Below are positions 49,092 through 59,800 of a DNA stretch of 64,000 bases, one piece after another (position 1 is the first letter of the stretch; each line of letters opens with the position of its first letter). A program made the translations under genes and the position numbers. The notes below the pieces were generated by a model. That model ran no database searches. It saw only the letters and a program-made list of their open reading frames with translations, and had not been told where the DNA came from. The stretch comes from Leptotrichia sp. oral taxon 847 (GTDB taxonomy: Bacteria; Fusobacteriota; Fusobacteriia; Fusobacteriales; Leptotrichiaceae). The stretch is from assembly GCF_001553645.1 (NCBI RefSeq), contig NZ_CP014231.1, positions 186,001 to 250,000 on the forward strand. The letters are read 5' to 3'.

Positions 49092-51503
49092 TTATTTTTT
49101 TGAAGCTGACTTTTTTGTTGTTTTAGTAGAAGACTTTGTTTTTGATTTAGTTTTTTTTGCTGTCGTTTTCTTTTTAGCTGTCGCTTTTTTTGTTGTTTTA
49201 GTTGTTTTAACCGCTGATTTTGTCTTGGCTTTTGTTTCATCTTTTTTATCAGAAGCAACCGTTATTTTTCCAGTTTTTATATTTTTAATCGTCTTACATT
49301 CCGGATAACCAGTACACGCCAAAAACTTCCCAAATCGTCCATTTTTTATTTCAAACGGTTTTCCACAATTTGGACAAACTCCAGCTTCTTTTACAATTCT
49401 TTCATTTTCTTCCAAAATTTTTGTCATTTCTTCGCTAATTTGCAAAATGTCATCAACTTCAACTAGTGCACCCTTTTTAAATTTTTGTTTTAATTCTGGC
49501 GGCAGCGACATTCTATTTTCGTCCTTTTCGTAATCTTCACTTTCCAAATACTCACCAAATCGTCCGACTTTCAGTAAATACCGACTTCCATCCTTCGTAA
49601 AAAAATCTGTCAAAATTCCCTTTTTAGTACTTTGAATTTTTTCAACTTTCTCTTTTACAAAAATTTTTCCACTTTCAATCTGTTCTTGCGGAACTGCAAT
49701 TCTTTTTAGTGAAACAGTTTCTTTTTCGTTACTCTCACTTACCAAATATTTTCCATAAAGTCCAGTCTTTAAAACCATCGGATTTCCTTTACTGTCCATC
49801 ACATCTGAGACAATCCGCTTGCTTTTTATTTTTTCGATCTCACTTTCAAATTTTTTTATATCTTTTTCCAACGAGTCATAAAAATCATTTAACAGCTGCA
49901 CCCATTCAACTGAGCCTTCTTCCACCTTATCGAGCTCTTTTTCCATATTTGCTGTAAATTTTACATTTATTATATTTTTAAAATTTTTAACCAGCTCATT
50001 TTTTACTTCATATCCCAGATAAGTTGGAAAAAATCTTTTTTCTACAACTTCGACATATTCCCTTGCCTTTAGCGTCTCAACTATCGAAGCATAAGTCGAC
50101 GGTCTTCCAATTCCTTCGGATTCCAATTTTTTTACGAGAGTCGCTTCTGAAAATCTTGTTGGCGCTTTGGTTATACCTTCGTCCACGTTCAATTTTTCAA
50201 TTGGATACTTGTCATTTTCTTTTAACTCTGGAAAATTCCCAGTTTTTATTTCATCCTCATCTTTAAAAACTTTGTAATATCCGTCAAAAGTTACTTTATT
50301 AATCGTCCCACGAAATCTGTAATCGCCATTTACCGCATTAATTTGCATTTGATCATATTTCATTGCGGCAAACTGTGAAACTAAGAATCTATCCCAAATC
50401 AATTTATACAATTTGTACTGCTCATTTGTCAAATAATTTCTTATTGAATCTGGCGTAAGTTCGATGTAAGATGGTCTTATCCCCTCGTGCGCATCTTGTA
50501 CATTTGATTTTGAGTTTCTGGTTACATACTTTCCAACGTATTTTTCGCCATAATTTTTAGTTATGTAACCTTTTGCCATATTTATTGCGTCAATTGATAT
50601 TCTTGTTGAATCTGTTCTCATATATGTAATAAGCCCTTTGTTTTCACCATTTATCGAAAGTCCTTCGTAGAGTTGTTGTGCAATTCTCATAGTTTTTGTA
50701 GCACCATAACCTAAATACGATGAAGCTAGCTGCTGTAATGTGCTTGTTTTAAAGACAAGTGGTGGTCTTTGAGATTTTTTCTTAACCTCAATTTTATCAA
50801 GAGTAAGTTTACCATCTTTCAAATCTTTTTTTAATTTTTTTATCACCTTTTCATCAAAAATTTTGTCGACTTTTTCATCGGCAATTTTTATCAGATTAAG
50901 ATTAATATCTTTTTGGATAATCGCACTTACTTCCCAGTATTTTTGCGGAACGAATGCCTTTATTTCATCTTCCAGGTCGCAGATTAATTTTAGCGCAACT
51001 GACTGAACTCTTCCAGCGCTCGCATTTCTACTTATAATTTTCCACAGAAGTGGACTTATTTTGTATCCGACGATTCTATCCAAAAGTCTTCTTGCCTGCT
51101 GTGAATGGACAAGGTTTTCGTTTATGTTTCTTGGATTTTTTATCGCATTTGTCACTGCATTTTTTGTAATTTCGTTAAATTCTATTCTTTTGATTTTGTC
51201 TGGCTGATTTATGTAATTTGCGATGTGCCAAGCTATTGCTTCTCCCTCTCTATCCTGATCGGATGCAAGGTACACGACATTAGCCTTTTTTGATTTTTCC
51301 TTTAACTTTTTTAAAATTTCTCCTTTCCCTTTTATAACCTTATATTGCGGTTCAAAATTGTTTTCTATGTCGATTCCTAATTTTGTCTTTGGTAAATCTA
51401 TTACATGTCCATAAGACGCTGTAACTTCATAACCTCTTCCAAGTATTTTTTCAATAGTTTTCGCCTTTGATGGCGACTCCACAATTACTAACTTTTTTGC
51501 CAA
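49092..51503 (-). CDS. topA: DNA topoisomerase I (type IA)
   Basis: An 803-residue TopA. TOPRIM start VIVESPSKAKTIEKILG, SDQDREGE (81-88), nucleophilic Tyr294 in LITYMRTDSTR, two diverged topo-C repeats (GLYGKYLVS, GRFGEYLES), a single four-cysteine zinc ribbon (CPNCGKPF ... CTGYPEC) and a ~50-residue lysine/threonine-rich tail such as KKATAKKKTTAKKTKSKTKS. It relaxes negative supercoils behind RNA polymerase. The basic tail probably adds DNA affinity. 16 bp after dprA. Confidence 0.96.
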   Translation of the reverse strand: MAKKLVIVESPSKAKTIEKILGRGYEVTASYGHVIDLPKTKLGIDIENNFEPQYKVIKGKGEILKKLKEKSKKANVVYLASDQDREGEAIAWHIANYINQPDKIKRIEFNEITKNAVTNAIKNPRNINENLVHSQQARRLLDRIVGYKISPLLWKIISRNASAGRVQSVALKLICDLEDEIKAFVPQKYWEVSAIIQKDINLNLIKIADEKVDKIFDEKVIKKLKKDLKDGKLTLDKIEVKKKSQRPPLVFKTSTLQQLASSYLGYGATKTMRIAQQLYEGLSINGENKGLITYMRTDSTRISIDAINMAKGYITKNYGEKYVGKYVTRNSKSNVQDAHEGIRPSYIELTPDSIRNYLTNEQYKLYKLIWDRFLVSQFAAMKYDQMQINAVNGDYRFRGTINKVTFDGYYKVFKDEDEIKTGNFPELKENDKYPIEKLNVDEGITKAPTRFSEATLVKKLESEGIGRPSTYASIVETLKAREYVEVVEKRFFPTYLGYEVKNELVKNFKNIINVKFTANMEKELDKVEEGSVEWVQLLNDFYDSLEKDIKKFESEIEKIKSKRIVSDVMDSKGNPMVLKTGLYGKYLVSESNEKETVSLKRIAVPQEQIESGKIFVKEKVEKIQSTKKGILTDFFTKDGSRYLLKVGRFGEYLESEDYEKDENRMSLPPELKQKFKKGALVEVDDILQISEEMTKILEENERIVKEAGVCPNCGKPFEIKNGRFGKFLACTGYPECKTIKNIKTGKITVASDKKDETKAKTKSAVKTTKTTKKATAKKKTTAKKTKSKTKSSTKTTKKSASKK

Positions 51504-51519
51504 CTTTCTTTCTCCCGTT

Positions 51520-52611
51520 TTAAATAATTCTTATATATTTTGAGCCATTTGTTTCCGTAATTAAACCCTTTATTTCTAAACTCATTATTATTGAAAATAA
51601 TTTCATTTTATCCACTTTTTCATTTGTTTTTCTACTTATTTCTTCAAAACTTGTCTCTTCTGTTATCGCTTCAAAGACAATTTTTTCTTCAGCACTCAAT
51701 TTTTTTAATTTGCTTTTCTCTTTTTTTATGTCCCACAAAAACTCTTTTGCTATATCTTCAGCACTAGCTACAAGTTTAGCTTTGTTATTTTTTATCAAAT
51801 TATTGCAACCTTCAAACGACGGATAATTGATACATCCCGGTATTGCAAAAACCTCCCTGTCCATAGAAAATCCCAGCTCTGCCGTAATTAACGAGCCACC
51901 GGACTTAAAGCTCTCCGCAATCAAAATGCCATCTGACATTCCAGCTATAATTCGGTTTCTTCTGGGAAATGTCCATCTTGTCGGTTGAGTTCCCAGTGGA
52001 TATTCACTCACAATCGTTCCTATTTCACTGATTTTTTGCCACAATCCACGATTTTCATAAGGATAGACGACATCTATTCCACTTCCTACCACAGCTATAA
52101 CTTCCATTTCTTTTTCAATGGCCTTTTTAAGAGCGATTGTATCAATACCTTCAGCAAGTCCGCTTATAATCGTAACATCATAATTTGATAGCTCCTTTAC
52201 TATTTTTTCACACGCACTTTTTCCAAAGCTTGTAAACTTTCTCGTTCCAACAACTGCAATATTTCTTTTATTATCCACAAAAATTTTATCTTTGTCAATT
52301 TTTATCTTGTCATATTCCTTTAATTTTTTTCCTTTTAAATACAAAAACACTGGAAAATCTTTTATTTCTTTTAATCTTTTTGGATATTCCTTGTCATTTA
52401 CACTTATTATTCTAACTTTATTTCTTTTATATAATGAAAGCCTTTCTGATAAATTAATTTTTTGAGCTTCTTCCAGCTTTTTTTTCAGATCATCACTAAA
52501 TAACTTAAAATTTTCTTCCAAAAACAAATCTTCATAATTTTGAAAAATTGCCATTATCTTTTTTATATGAGAATTTTTCATTCCACTTTCTTTAAGTCTA
52601 ATCCATTCCAC
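51520..52611 (-). CDS. dprA: DNA-processing protein DprA/Smf
   Basis: A 363-residue DprA: N-terminal SAM-like part, Rossmann core with AVVGTRKFTSFGKSACE, IISGLAEGIDTIALKKA, VVGSGIDVVYPYENRGL, FPRRNRIIAGMSDGILIAES and GSLITAELGF, and a C-terminal winged-helix part (EEISRKTNEKVDKMKLFSII). It loads RecA on incoming single-stranded DNA during transformation. Neighbour of topA as in many bacteria. Its presence suggests capacity for natural transformation. Confidence 0.93.
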   Translation of the reverse strand: MEWIRLKESGMKNSHIKKIMAIFQNYEDLFLEENFKLFSDDLKKKLEEAQKINLSERLSLYKRNKVRIISVNDKEYPKRLKEIKDFPVFLYLKGKKLKEYDKIKIDKDKIFVDNKRNIAVVGTRKFTSFGKSACEKIVKELSNYDVTIISGLAEGIDTIALKKAIEKEMEVIAVVGSGIDVVYPYENRGLWQKISEIGTIVSEYPLGTQPTRWTFPRRNRIIAGMSDGILIAESFKSGGSLITAELGFSMDREVFAIPGCINYPSFEGCNNLIKNNKAKLVASAEDIAKEFLWDIKKEKSKLKKLSAEEKIVFEAITEETSFEEISRKTNEKVDKMKLFSIIMSLEIKGLITETNGSKYIRII

Positions 52612-52647
52612 AAAAATCCCCCCTTTATTTTTTATGAATGATTTAGA

Positions 52648-53304
52648 TTAACTGCTTGCCAGCACTTCATTTAAATATTTTATTTCTTTTTGAACTTGTT
52701 CGGTTGAATTGAGATCCTCATATTCATTCAAATATTTCAGTGCTTTTGCAAAATCCCCTTTTCCTTTGTAAGCGATAGCAATTCCCAAAAGTGCTTCAGG
52801 CTGCGCCTCACCTTGAGAAAGTATCTTGTCATAATATGTAACAGACTGATCAAAATTTCCCATAAGCCGTGACCCAATTGCAACGACATACATTAGAGAA
52901 ATATCTTGTTCCCCTTCTTTTAGTGCCAAATTTACAGCTTTTTCATAAAGTCCATCTTTAAAATACAACTGTGCCATTCTAAATGTCGCCGATTTTCCTT
53001 TTTTTAATGTGGCATTTTCATAACTTCCATACGTGTTGTATTTTTCTTCAGAGGAAACGTCCTCAGTCTGTGTAACAGGCATTGTTCCTGTGTCAACACT
53101 CTGCTTACTTGTTTCTTTTTTTACATCATCCTTTTTCTTTGGTTTTTCAACTGGAGCTGACGGTTCTTCCTGCGGCACTTGTGGCGGTTCACTTACAGTA
53201 CCTTCTTCAACCGGTGTCGAAGATCCTGAATTTTCCACTTCCGCTATGACAATTGTCGTAGTAAACATCAAAACTCCTACTAATCCATATATTATTTTTT
53301 TCAT
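52648..53304 (-). CDS. Secreted TPR protein with proline-rich linker
   Basis: A 218-residue protein. Signal peptide MKKIIYGLVGVLMFTTTIVIA, an acidic proline-rich region (EEGTVSEPPQVPQEEPSAPV), then helical tetratricopeptide-like repeats (FRMAQLYFKDGLYEKAVNLA; EALLGIAIAYKGKGDFAKAL). Probably periplasmic; TPRs indicate a scaffolding role. The partner is unknown. Between asnS and dprA with short gaps. Confidence 0.8.
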   Translation of the reverse strand: MKKIIYGLVGVLMFTTTIVIAEVENSGSSTPVEEGTVSEPPQVPQEEPSAPVEKPKKKDDVKKETSKQSVDTGTMPVTQTEDVSSEEKYNTYGSYENATLKKGKSATFRMAQLYFKDGLYEKAVNLALKEGEQDISLMYVVAIGSRLMGNFDQSVTYYDKILSQGEAQPEALLGIAIAYKGKGDFAKALKYLNEYEDLNSTEQVQKEIKYLNEVLASS

Positions 53305-53331
53305 CTTTTCACCTTTTTTCTTCTGGTAAAT

Positions 53332-54720
53332 TTAAAACTCAAGATTTTTAGTTGTTCTAGGGAATGGAATTACATCCCTAATATTGGTCATTCCTGTTAT
53401 ATACATAAGCATTCTATCAAATCCAAGTCCAAATCCTGAATGTGGTACACTTCCATATTTTCTAAGATCTAAATACCACCAGTAATCTTTTTCTTTTAAT
53501 CCCATTTCGTTTATTTTGTCCAAAAGAACATTGTAGTCATCTTCCCTTTGGCTTCCTCCTACGATTTCCCCAATTCCAGGAGCAAGTAAATCAACTGCTC
53601 TCACTGTTTTTCCATCTTCGTTAAGTTTCATATAAAACGCTTTTATATCTTTTGGATAATCAGTTACAAACACAGGTTTTTTAAAGTGTTTTTCCGCTAA
53701 ATATCTTTCATGTTCAGTCTGCAAGTCAATTCCCCATTCCACTTCATACTCAAATTTTTCTTTTGAATTTTTCAAAATTTCAATCGCTTCTGTATAAGTA
53801 ATTCTGTCAAATTTATTATTTACTAATGTATCAAGTCGTTTAAATAGATCTTTATCCACCCATTTGTTAAAAAATTCCATTTCTTCGGCTGCGTTTTCTC
53901 TTACGTAATTTACAATATATTTTATCATTTCTTCAATGATATCCATATTTACATCCAAATCTGCAAACGCAATTTCAGGTTCCATCATCCAAAATTCAGC
54001 GGCATGTTTTGGCGTATTTGAACGTTCCGCCCTAAATGTCGGTCCAAAAGTGTAAGTATTTTTAAATGCTGTAGCAAATGTTTCTACATTTAACTGACCA
54101 CTTACGGTAAGATTTGCTTCTTTTCCAAAAAAGTCGTGCTTGTAATCAACTTCCCCTTTGTCAGTTTTAGGAATATTATTTATGTCCATTGTCGTAAGTC
54201 TAAACATTTCTCCGGCACCTTCAGCATCACTTCCAGTAATAATTGGAGTTTGAACGTAAACGAAGTTTTTTTCCTGAAAAAATTTATGAATCGCATAGGA
54301 TAAAATCGAACGCACTCTAAATGTTGCAAAAAAAGCATTTGTTCTAGGTCTAAGATGTGCTATTGTTCTCAAAAACTCAAAACTATGTCTTTTATTTTGA
54401 AGCGGATAATCCGAATCAGCCTTTTGATAAACCGAAATTTTAGTTGCCTTAATTTCATAATCCTGCCCCGCACCTTGTGATTCTACAACAACTCCAGTAA
54501 CTTTAACAGACGATGAAATCGTAAGCTTTGAAATTTCTGTAAAATTTTCCAACTCTTCTCCAAACACAATTTGAATCCCATTAAAAAAAGTCCCATCATT
54601 TAATTCAATAAATCCAAAGTTTTTTTGACTTCTAATCTTTTTAACCCATCCATTTAATGTAACTTCCTTTTTCAGATATTCTTTAGTATTTTTTTGCAAT
54701 TCTCTCAATTCTAATAACAT
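53332..54720 (-). CDS. asnS: Asparaginyl-tRNA synthetase
   Basis: A 462-residue class IIb synthetase. N-terminal OB-fold anticodon domain ([20 protein letters not shown]), motif 2 region [20 protein letters not shown] and motif 3 [16 protein letters not shown], ending [10 protein letters not shown]. AsnRS rather than AspRS or LysRS by the FRAExS and FPRT end. First gene of a probable operon with the TPR gene, dprA and topA. No T-box leader is visible. Confidence 0.95.
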   Translation of the reverse strand: MLLELRELQKNTKEYLKKEVTLNGWVKKIRSQKNFGFIELNDGTFFNGIQIVFGEELENFTEISKLTISSSVKVTGVVVESQGAGQDYEIKATKISVYQKADSDYPLQNKRHSFEFLRTIAHLRPRTNAFFATFRVRSILSYAIHKFFQEKNFVYVQTPIITGSDAEGAGEMFRLTTMDINNIPKTDKGEVDYKHDFFGKEANLTVSGQLNVETFATAFKNTYTFGPTFRAERSNTPKHAAEFWMMEPEIAFADLDVNMDIIEEMIKYIVNYVRENAAEEMEFFNKWVDKDLFKRLDTLVNNKFDRITYTEAIEILKNSKEKFEYEVEWGIDLQTEHERYLAEKHFKKPVFVTDYPKDIKAFYMKLNEDGKTVRAVDLLAPGIGEIVGGSQREDDYNVLLDKINEMGLKEKDYWWYLDLRKYGSVPHSGFGLGFDRMLMYITGMTNIRDVIPFPRTTKNLEF

Positions 54721-54861
54721 TTTCTCTCCTTATCTTTTATTTATTTCCCTTAATTGTATCACAATTTAATCATTTTTTTAAATTATTTTTTTGACATTAT
54801 ACTTTCTAAATTTTAAAAAAATTTTTATTTATAAATTGTGAATTTTTAATTTCATAGTAAA

Positions 54862-54890
54862 ATTATACTTTACTTTGTTTGTAAAATCAA
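54862..54890 (-). promoter_or_regulatory. Possible asnS promoter (copy of the xseA promoter)
   Basis: Minus strand -35 TTGATT (54885-54890) and -10 TATAAT (54862-54867), spacer 17 bp. The surrounding bases are the same as at 39784-39812. It lies about 140 bp before asnS, so it can drive it only with a long leader. Confidence 0.55.
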
Positions 54891-54912
54891 GATTTTTTTT
54901 CTATTCTTCCTT

Positions 54913-55012
54913 AAGCAAGGGTACAATTACCATATCTTTAGATATTTTACTTCATTCATTTTAAATCAGGGGTACCATCACTATATCTTTAGATACTTTA
55001 CTTCATTCATAC
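54913..55012 (+). repeat. Second dispersed repeat, two tandem units
   Basis: Units AAGCAAGGGTACAATTACCA... and AATCAGGGGTACCATCACTA..., each continuing ATATCTTTAGATA and TTACTTCATTCAT. Same arrangement as 39841-39934, again directly next to a full MITE-like element. Confidence 0.65.
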
Positions 55013-55028
55013 AGAAAAGATAGTGGTA

Positions 55029-55418
55029 TTTTAATTTATTTTTGATTACAAGATGTTACTTTACATAGTATAGTTTTTTTCTTTTTAACAAGGGGAAAAC
55101 ATCGCCTTTTCCCCTTGACCCCGCGCTAGTCTCCGTCATTTTTATGCACTGCCAAAAAACTCGCTTTCGCTCAGACAGTTTTGTCAGCACATAAAAATGC
55201 TCCGACGGTTTAAATTCTACTGTTATACAAAAGGTGTCGTGATTTTTTTGGAGTAAAGACGACTGTCTGAACGAAGTGAGTTTCGGCTTTACTTCAAAAA
55301 AATTCTTAGACGAGCGTGGGGATTATAAGGGGAAATGGCGGCCCTTTCCCCTTATGTAAAAAAAGAAAAAAACTATACTAAACAAGATAACATTTTGTAA
55401 TCAAAAATAAATTTAAAA
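55029..55418. repeat. MITE-like structured repeat, copy D (full length)
   Basis: A 390-bp element with the clearest inverted ends: left TTTTAATTTATTTTTGATTA then CAAGATGTTACTTTACATAG; right, reversed, TTTTAAATTTATTTTTGATT then ACAAAATGTTATCTTGTTTA, both continuing TATAGTTTTTTTC. Hairpins and arms as in copy B; arm 1 tip CTCGCTTTCGCTC, arm 2 tip GAACGAAGTGAG. It lies between asnS and the 3' end of autotransporter 3. Confidence 0.88.
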
Positions 55419-55451
55419 ATATTAAAAAAAATAGTGAAACCACGAAAGCTC

Positions 55452-56813
55452 GAGAGTGTCCAGAATTTTGTGTAAACTCAAAATATAATATATGGTACAG
55501 GATGGTATTTTTATCATCCTGTTTTTAAATCCTTCCTTCAAAATAAATACTTAACTGAGAATATATTTCTCCCCAGCCCGGTATTCTTCCAGTCCATTTC
55601 CTTGTTGCTTCCTTTAAACTTAAATATACTGACTTCATCAATGCTTCATCTGTCGGATAAAGTGATTTTGTCTTCGTATACTTTCTTAATTGTCTGTTTA
55701 AGCTTTCTATCGGGTTTGTCGTATATATCAGCTTTCTTATCTTTGTATCATATTTAAAGTATGTTGTCAACTCATTCCAGTTACTTCTCCAGGAATTAAT
55801 TACTGCCATATACTTTTTACCCCATTTTTCTTCTAGTTCATCCAGTTTAAACTCTGCCTGTTCCAGTGTTGGTGCATTGTACATTTCTTTTAAGTCTGAT
55901 GTAAATTCCCTTACATCTTTGTAAGATATGTATCTTATGCTGTTTCTAATTTGATGAACCACACATTTTTGAATTTCTGTCTTAGGGAACACCGAAGATA
56001 TTGCTTCGCTGAACCCTTTTAAATTATCAACAGACATAATTAGTATATCCTGAACTCCTCTGTTTTTTAATTCATTTAAAACATTTAGCCAGTACTTGCT
56101 TGATTCATTTTCTCCTATCCAAAATCCTAAGACCTCCTTTCGCCCTTCCTTATCTATTCCTATAGCTAAATATACCGCCTTTTTAACAACAACTCCATCT
56201 TTTCTTACGCTGTAATGGATAGCATCCATAAAAACTATTGGGTATACATCCTCAAGCTGTCTAGACTGCCATTCCCTAATTTCAGGTATAATTTTATCTG
56301 TAATTTTACTGATCATAGATGGCGAAACATCAATTCCATAAAGATTATTGAGATGGTCCTCGATATCTCTATTGCTCATTCCTTTAGCATAAAGAGAAAG
56401 AATCTGTCCTTCAATGCCAGTAATTTCTCTTTGATATTTAGGGATGATTTGAGGCTCAAACTCAGCATTTCTATCTCTAGGAATATCTAAATCAAGATTG
56501 CCATACTCACTTCTAACAGTTTTCTTGGAATGTCCATTTCTAGCATTAGAAGTAGTCTTATCTTTCATAGAATGTTTAGCATACCCCAGTTCATGCTCAA
56601 TTTCAGCTTCAAGCATGGTTTGGATAGTACCCGAAAGCAAATCCTTAAGCATATCCTTAATATCATTAGTATCTTTAATATTGTAATCCTCAATCAGTGT
56701 TTTAAAAATTTCGTTGTCAATTTTCTTTTTAGTCATAACAAAAACCTCCAAATATTATACAGTTATTTTACCATATATTATTTAGAGGTTTACACAAAAA
56801 TTTTTACACACCC
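55452..56813 (-). mobile_element. IS256-family insertion sequence
   Basis: A 1362-bp element flanked by the 8-bp direct repeat GAAAGCTC (55444-55451 and 56814-56821), the usual size for this family. The ends are imperfect inverted repeats that share TTTTGTGTAAAC followed further in by ATATATGGTA. It is inserted in the terminator loop of autotransporter 3. The single gene is a full-length transposase, so the element is probably active. Confidence 0.9.
55525..56736 (-). CDS. IS256-family transposase (Mutator type, DDE)
   Basis: A 403-residue transposase of normal length. The DDE residues are in YPIVFMDAIHYSVR (first Asp), ILIMSVDNLKGFSEAI (second Asp) and the Glu of TNPIESLNRQLRKY; the family signature runs through KCVVHQIRNSIRYISYKD. 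Start at 56736, where GGAGG lies eight bases upstream; an in-frame TTG 15 bp further up is less likely. It lies in the direction of transcription from autotransporter 3. Confidence 0.95.
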   Translation of the reverse strand: MTKKKIDNEIFKTLIEDYNIKDTNDIKDMLKDLLSGTIQTMLEAEIEHELGYAKHSMKDKTTSNARNGHSKKTVRSEYGNLDLDIPRDRNAEFEPQIIPKYQREITGIEGQILSLYAKGMSNRDIEDHLNNLYGIDVSPSMISKITDKIIPEIREWQSRQLEDVYPIVFMDAIHYSVRKDGVVVKKAVYLAIGIDKEGRKEVLGFWIGENESSKYWLNVLNELKNRGVQDILIMSVDNLKGFSEAISSVFPKTEIQKCVVHQIRNSIRYISYKDVREFTSDLKEMYNAPTLEQAEFKLDELEEKWGKKYMAVINSWRSNWNELTTYFKYDTKIRKLIYTTNPIESLNRQLRKYTKTKSLYPTDEALMKSVYLSLKEATRKWTGRIPGWGEIYSQLSIYFEGRI

Positions 56814-56865
56814 GAAAGCTCCACTATTTTTTATTTAAATTGAATTTTGTAAAATTTAGCTAAGA

Positions 56866-59800
56866 TTAGTAAATTAATCTAAATCCTAGTCCTCCTCTTA
56901 CGTTTTCTCCCTTAGTGTCGTATCCTAAGTTTGCTGTTACTCCAAATCTTGTGTTGTCTACTCCTAAGTTCAAGTCAAATTTTCCGCTTCCTCGTCTATC
57001 TTCTTTTTCGTTTTTCAAGTTGTACCAATCCGCTGTTGTATATCTTACTTTGGCTTTGTTTAAATTGTTTACTTTTCCTAATTCATCTGTGTACGCTGCT
57101 GTCAAGCCTAATGTTAAGTTTGTTCTGACTGCCAATGGCTGTACATATTTAAACTCTACTCCTACTTCTGGTTTTACTGAAACATAGTCGTTTCCATCCA
57201 CTTTTAATCTGATTTCTCCATCGTCTTCTTTTATGCTTGTAAATCTTCCATATTCCACTTTTAATGCTCCATATGGTCTAACATGTGTTCTTTCTGATGT
57301 TCTTATATCATATCCTAAATCAGTTTTTAATGCTGCTCCATATGAATAATAGTCAGATTTTGCGTTAAATGTATCGTCAACTACCCAGAATCTACGTTTC
57401 ATTTCATTTCTTCCCGCAAACACATCTCCTGCTATTGTCCATCTTAGTGATCCATTGTGATCATTTGCTGGAGACATTGTCTTAAATAGTCCTGCTTTTA
57501 CCATTGTCTGGTTTTCTCTCGAACCACCTAAATCTTTAAATTTATAGTGATTATTTACTGCACCTGCGTACCATCCTTGACTGTTACCCATTCTCACATC
57601 TTCGTCTTCATGAACATAAGCTACTCCGTAAGCGTTACTTTCGTTGTCGATTACTCCTGCGGTATCTGTATTGTATTCATTTCTCATTCCAAATACTTTT
57701 ATCTTATTGTTCTGTTTTGACGGATTTCTCCACTGATCGTGAAGATAAGTAAATTCTTTGTCCAATAAGCTTCCTGTTTCGTTTATTCTCTGCTGAGTAT
57801 TTGAATACTGGTAACCTTTCATTTCATTTACTGCTTGTGCAAATATATGTGTTTCTCCTTTTCCTATTCCATTTAATTTGTTAAACAGTATTTTTTCTCT
57901 GGCTCCTCTAGCTCCATAATCATCTACACCATATCTTTGTTCCAATCCATCTAAGAAGTTTCTAGTATCTGGATCTTTCTTGCTGGCAAAATCTGTATAT
58001 GGAACTTTTACTAAGTATACTCTATCAATTCCACTTCCAGATAAATTTCTTACCGGCTGTGCAAGCCAAGTCAAGCTTGATGAATTTACATTTAATGTTC
58101 CTGTTACTCCATTTAATGCCTGATTATATGGACTTAATATATTATCTCCCACTTCAATCGCTTTAGCGTTTGAATATTCAGTTGCTTCGACTCCCATAAT
58201 CAAGTTTATATCTGTCAATCCTGATAAATAATGTAGTCCCTGTATTGGATGAGTAAAGTTAATTCCTGATGTATCTACATACATTGCTACACTTGTAATT
58301 TCTCCTGTTTGACTCTTAGTTCTTGAAATAGTTCCTAAGTCAAATGTTTTAAATGGATCATTTAATATTGTGCTGTCCCCTTCTCTTACTTCCACTACTG
58401 TCGCATTTGGTGACGCAGCATTCGTATCAACATTTTCTATTTTAACCGCTTCAAACGTTCCATCTGGTTTTCTTACCATTATTGACTGAGGATTTGCCTT
58501 TGGCGGAGTTTTGATTGTTACGCTTCCTTCTGTTTTTGCATCTGTTGCTGAAGCCAAATACACTGGTTTATCTGAATTATTTGTTCCCGATCCATCTTCA
58601 GCATAAGGTCCAGTGAATACTCCTGTTCCATCTGAGTATACTCCCATTGTGTCTGATCCTGTGATTTCGATATTACCATAGTTTTTAAGAATACCTCCGT
58701 TTGCTAATACCACACCTTTCATTTTTGAGCCTGTTGCGACTGTTTTTATGTTTCCATAGTTTATTCCTGTTGCTCCTTGGTCAATGTACATTCCTATTGT
58801 ATTAGCTCCACTTAAGTTAATTACTCCACTTGCTCCATTTATCGCTTTTGAACCTGCTCCTACTGCATACATTCCTATACTGTTTGGTGTTGTTACGTTG
58901 ATTACTCCATTATTTACTACTGTACCTACATTTGAAACAGTTCCTGTTGTTTCGTCAAAGTATCCTGTTGCCATTCCAATTCCAAATTCTTTTGTAGTTG
59001 TATTTGATGGACCTACGTTAATTGTTCCTGTATTCGTAATTGTTCCACCTGTCGAGTAAAGTCCTATATTTCCTACTCCTGAACCCATATTAATTGTTCC
59101 GTTGTTTACTGCGTCTTGCAATGAATAAATTGCATATCCATTAGTTCCTGTCATATTTACAGTACTATTATTAGTTATCAAGCTTCCTGCCTGAATTGGT
59201 GAAGCTGAGTAAATGTATACTGATTTATCTCCTACACTAGCTGTAGTCCCTGCTCCTGTTGTCAAGCTTACAGGCTGGCTTGTAATCAAGCTATATCCAA
59301 ATGACTGATTATTTCCTACCGCCATATTTACGTTTCCTGTAATGTTTATTGGTGTTGGAGAATTTTTATCATCCTGAACATACACTCCTACCGCATTATT
59401 GTTTCCGACGTTAACTGTTCCGCTGTTTAATGCAACATTTGGACCTGTTGAATAGATTCCTAATCCACTATCTCCAACGTTTATTGCTCCACCGTTCATA
59501 TTTACATTTCTTCCGTAAATACCGTATGAATTTTGTCCCACATTTATTGTTCCTGATGTTGTTATTGGAGTATTTATATCTTGTGTAAACATACCAATTG
59601 ATTCACTTCCAGCTGTTGTTGCTGCAACGTTTATTGTCCCTGTACTTGTATTTTCCATTGTAGAACTGTCTGTAGCATACATACCTGCTGAAACTGGTCC
59701 ATTTACATTAATTGTTCCCGCATTTGTCAATGTTCCTCGTGAAGTTCCCATTGCAATTGAGTTATTTCCACCGTTCATTGTAATTGTTCCGCCAGCCACA

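Larger units (their letters stand above)
55426..56832 (-). terminator. Autotransporter 3 terminator, split by IS256
   Basis: The two arms of the autotransporter terminator, AAAAAATAGTG (55426-55436) and CACTATTTTTT (56822-56832), are intact but 1.4 kb apart because the IS256 element sits in the loop. The hairpin can no longer form in the usual way, so read-through into the co-oriented transposase is expected. Confidence 0.8.

Noticed and set aside
49031-49258. Lysine/glutamine-rich ORF at the topA 3' end
   Set aside because: It is an alternate frame of the lysine-rich TopA tail.
54721-54860. Possible T-box leader for asnS
   Set aside because: No specifier stem, T-box sequence or terminator/antiterminator pair is visible in the AT-rich leader.
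55081-55356. Repeat element as a decayed protein gene
   Set aside because: All frames are interrupted and the copies differ by blocks at hairpin tips, not by codon-like changes; pairing rather than coding seems conserved.
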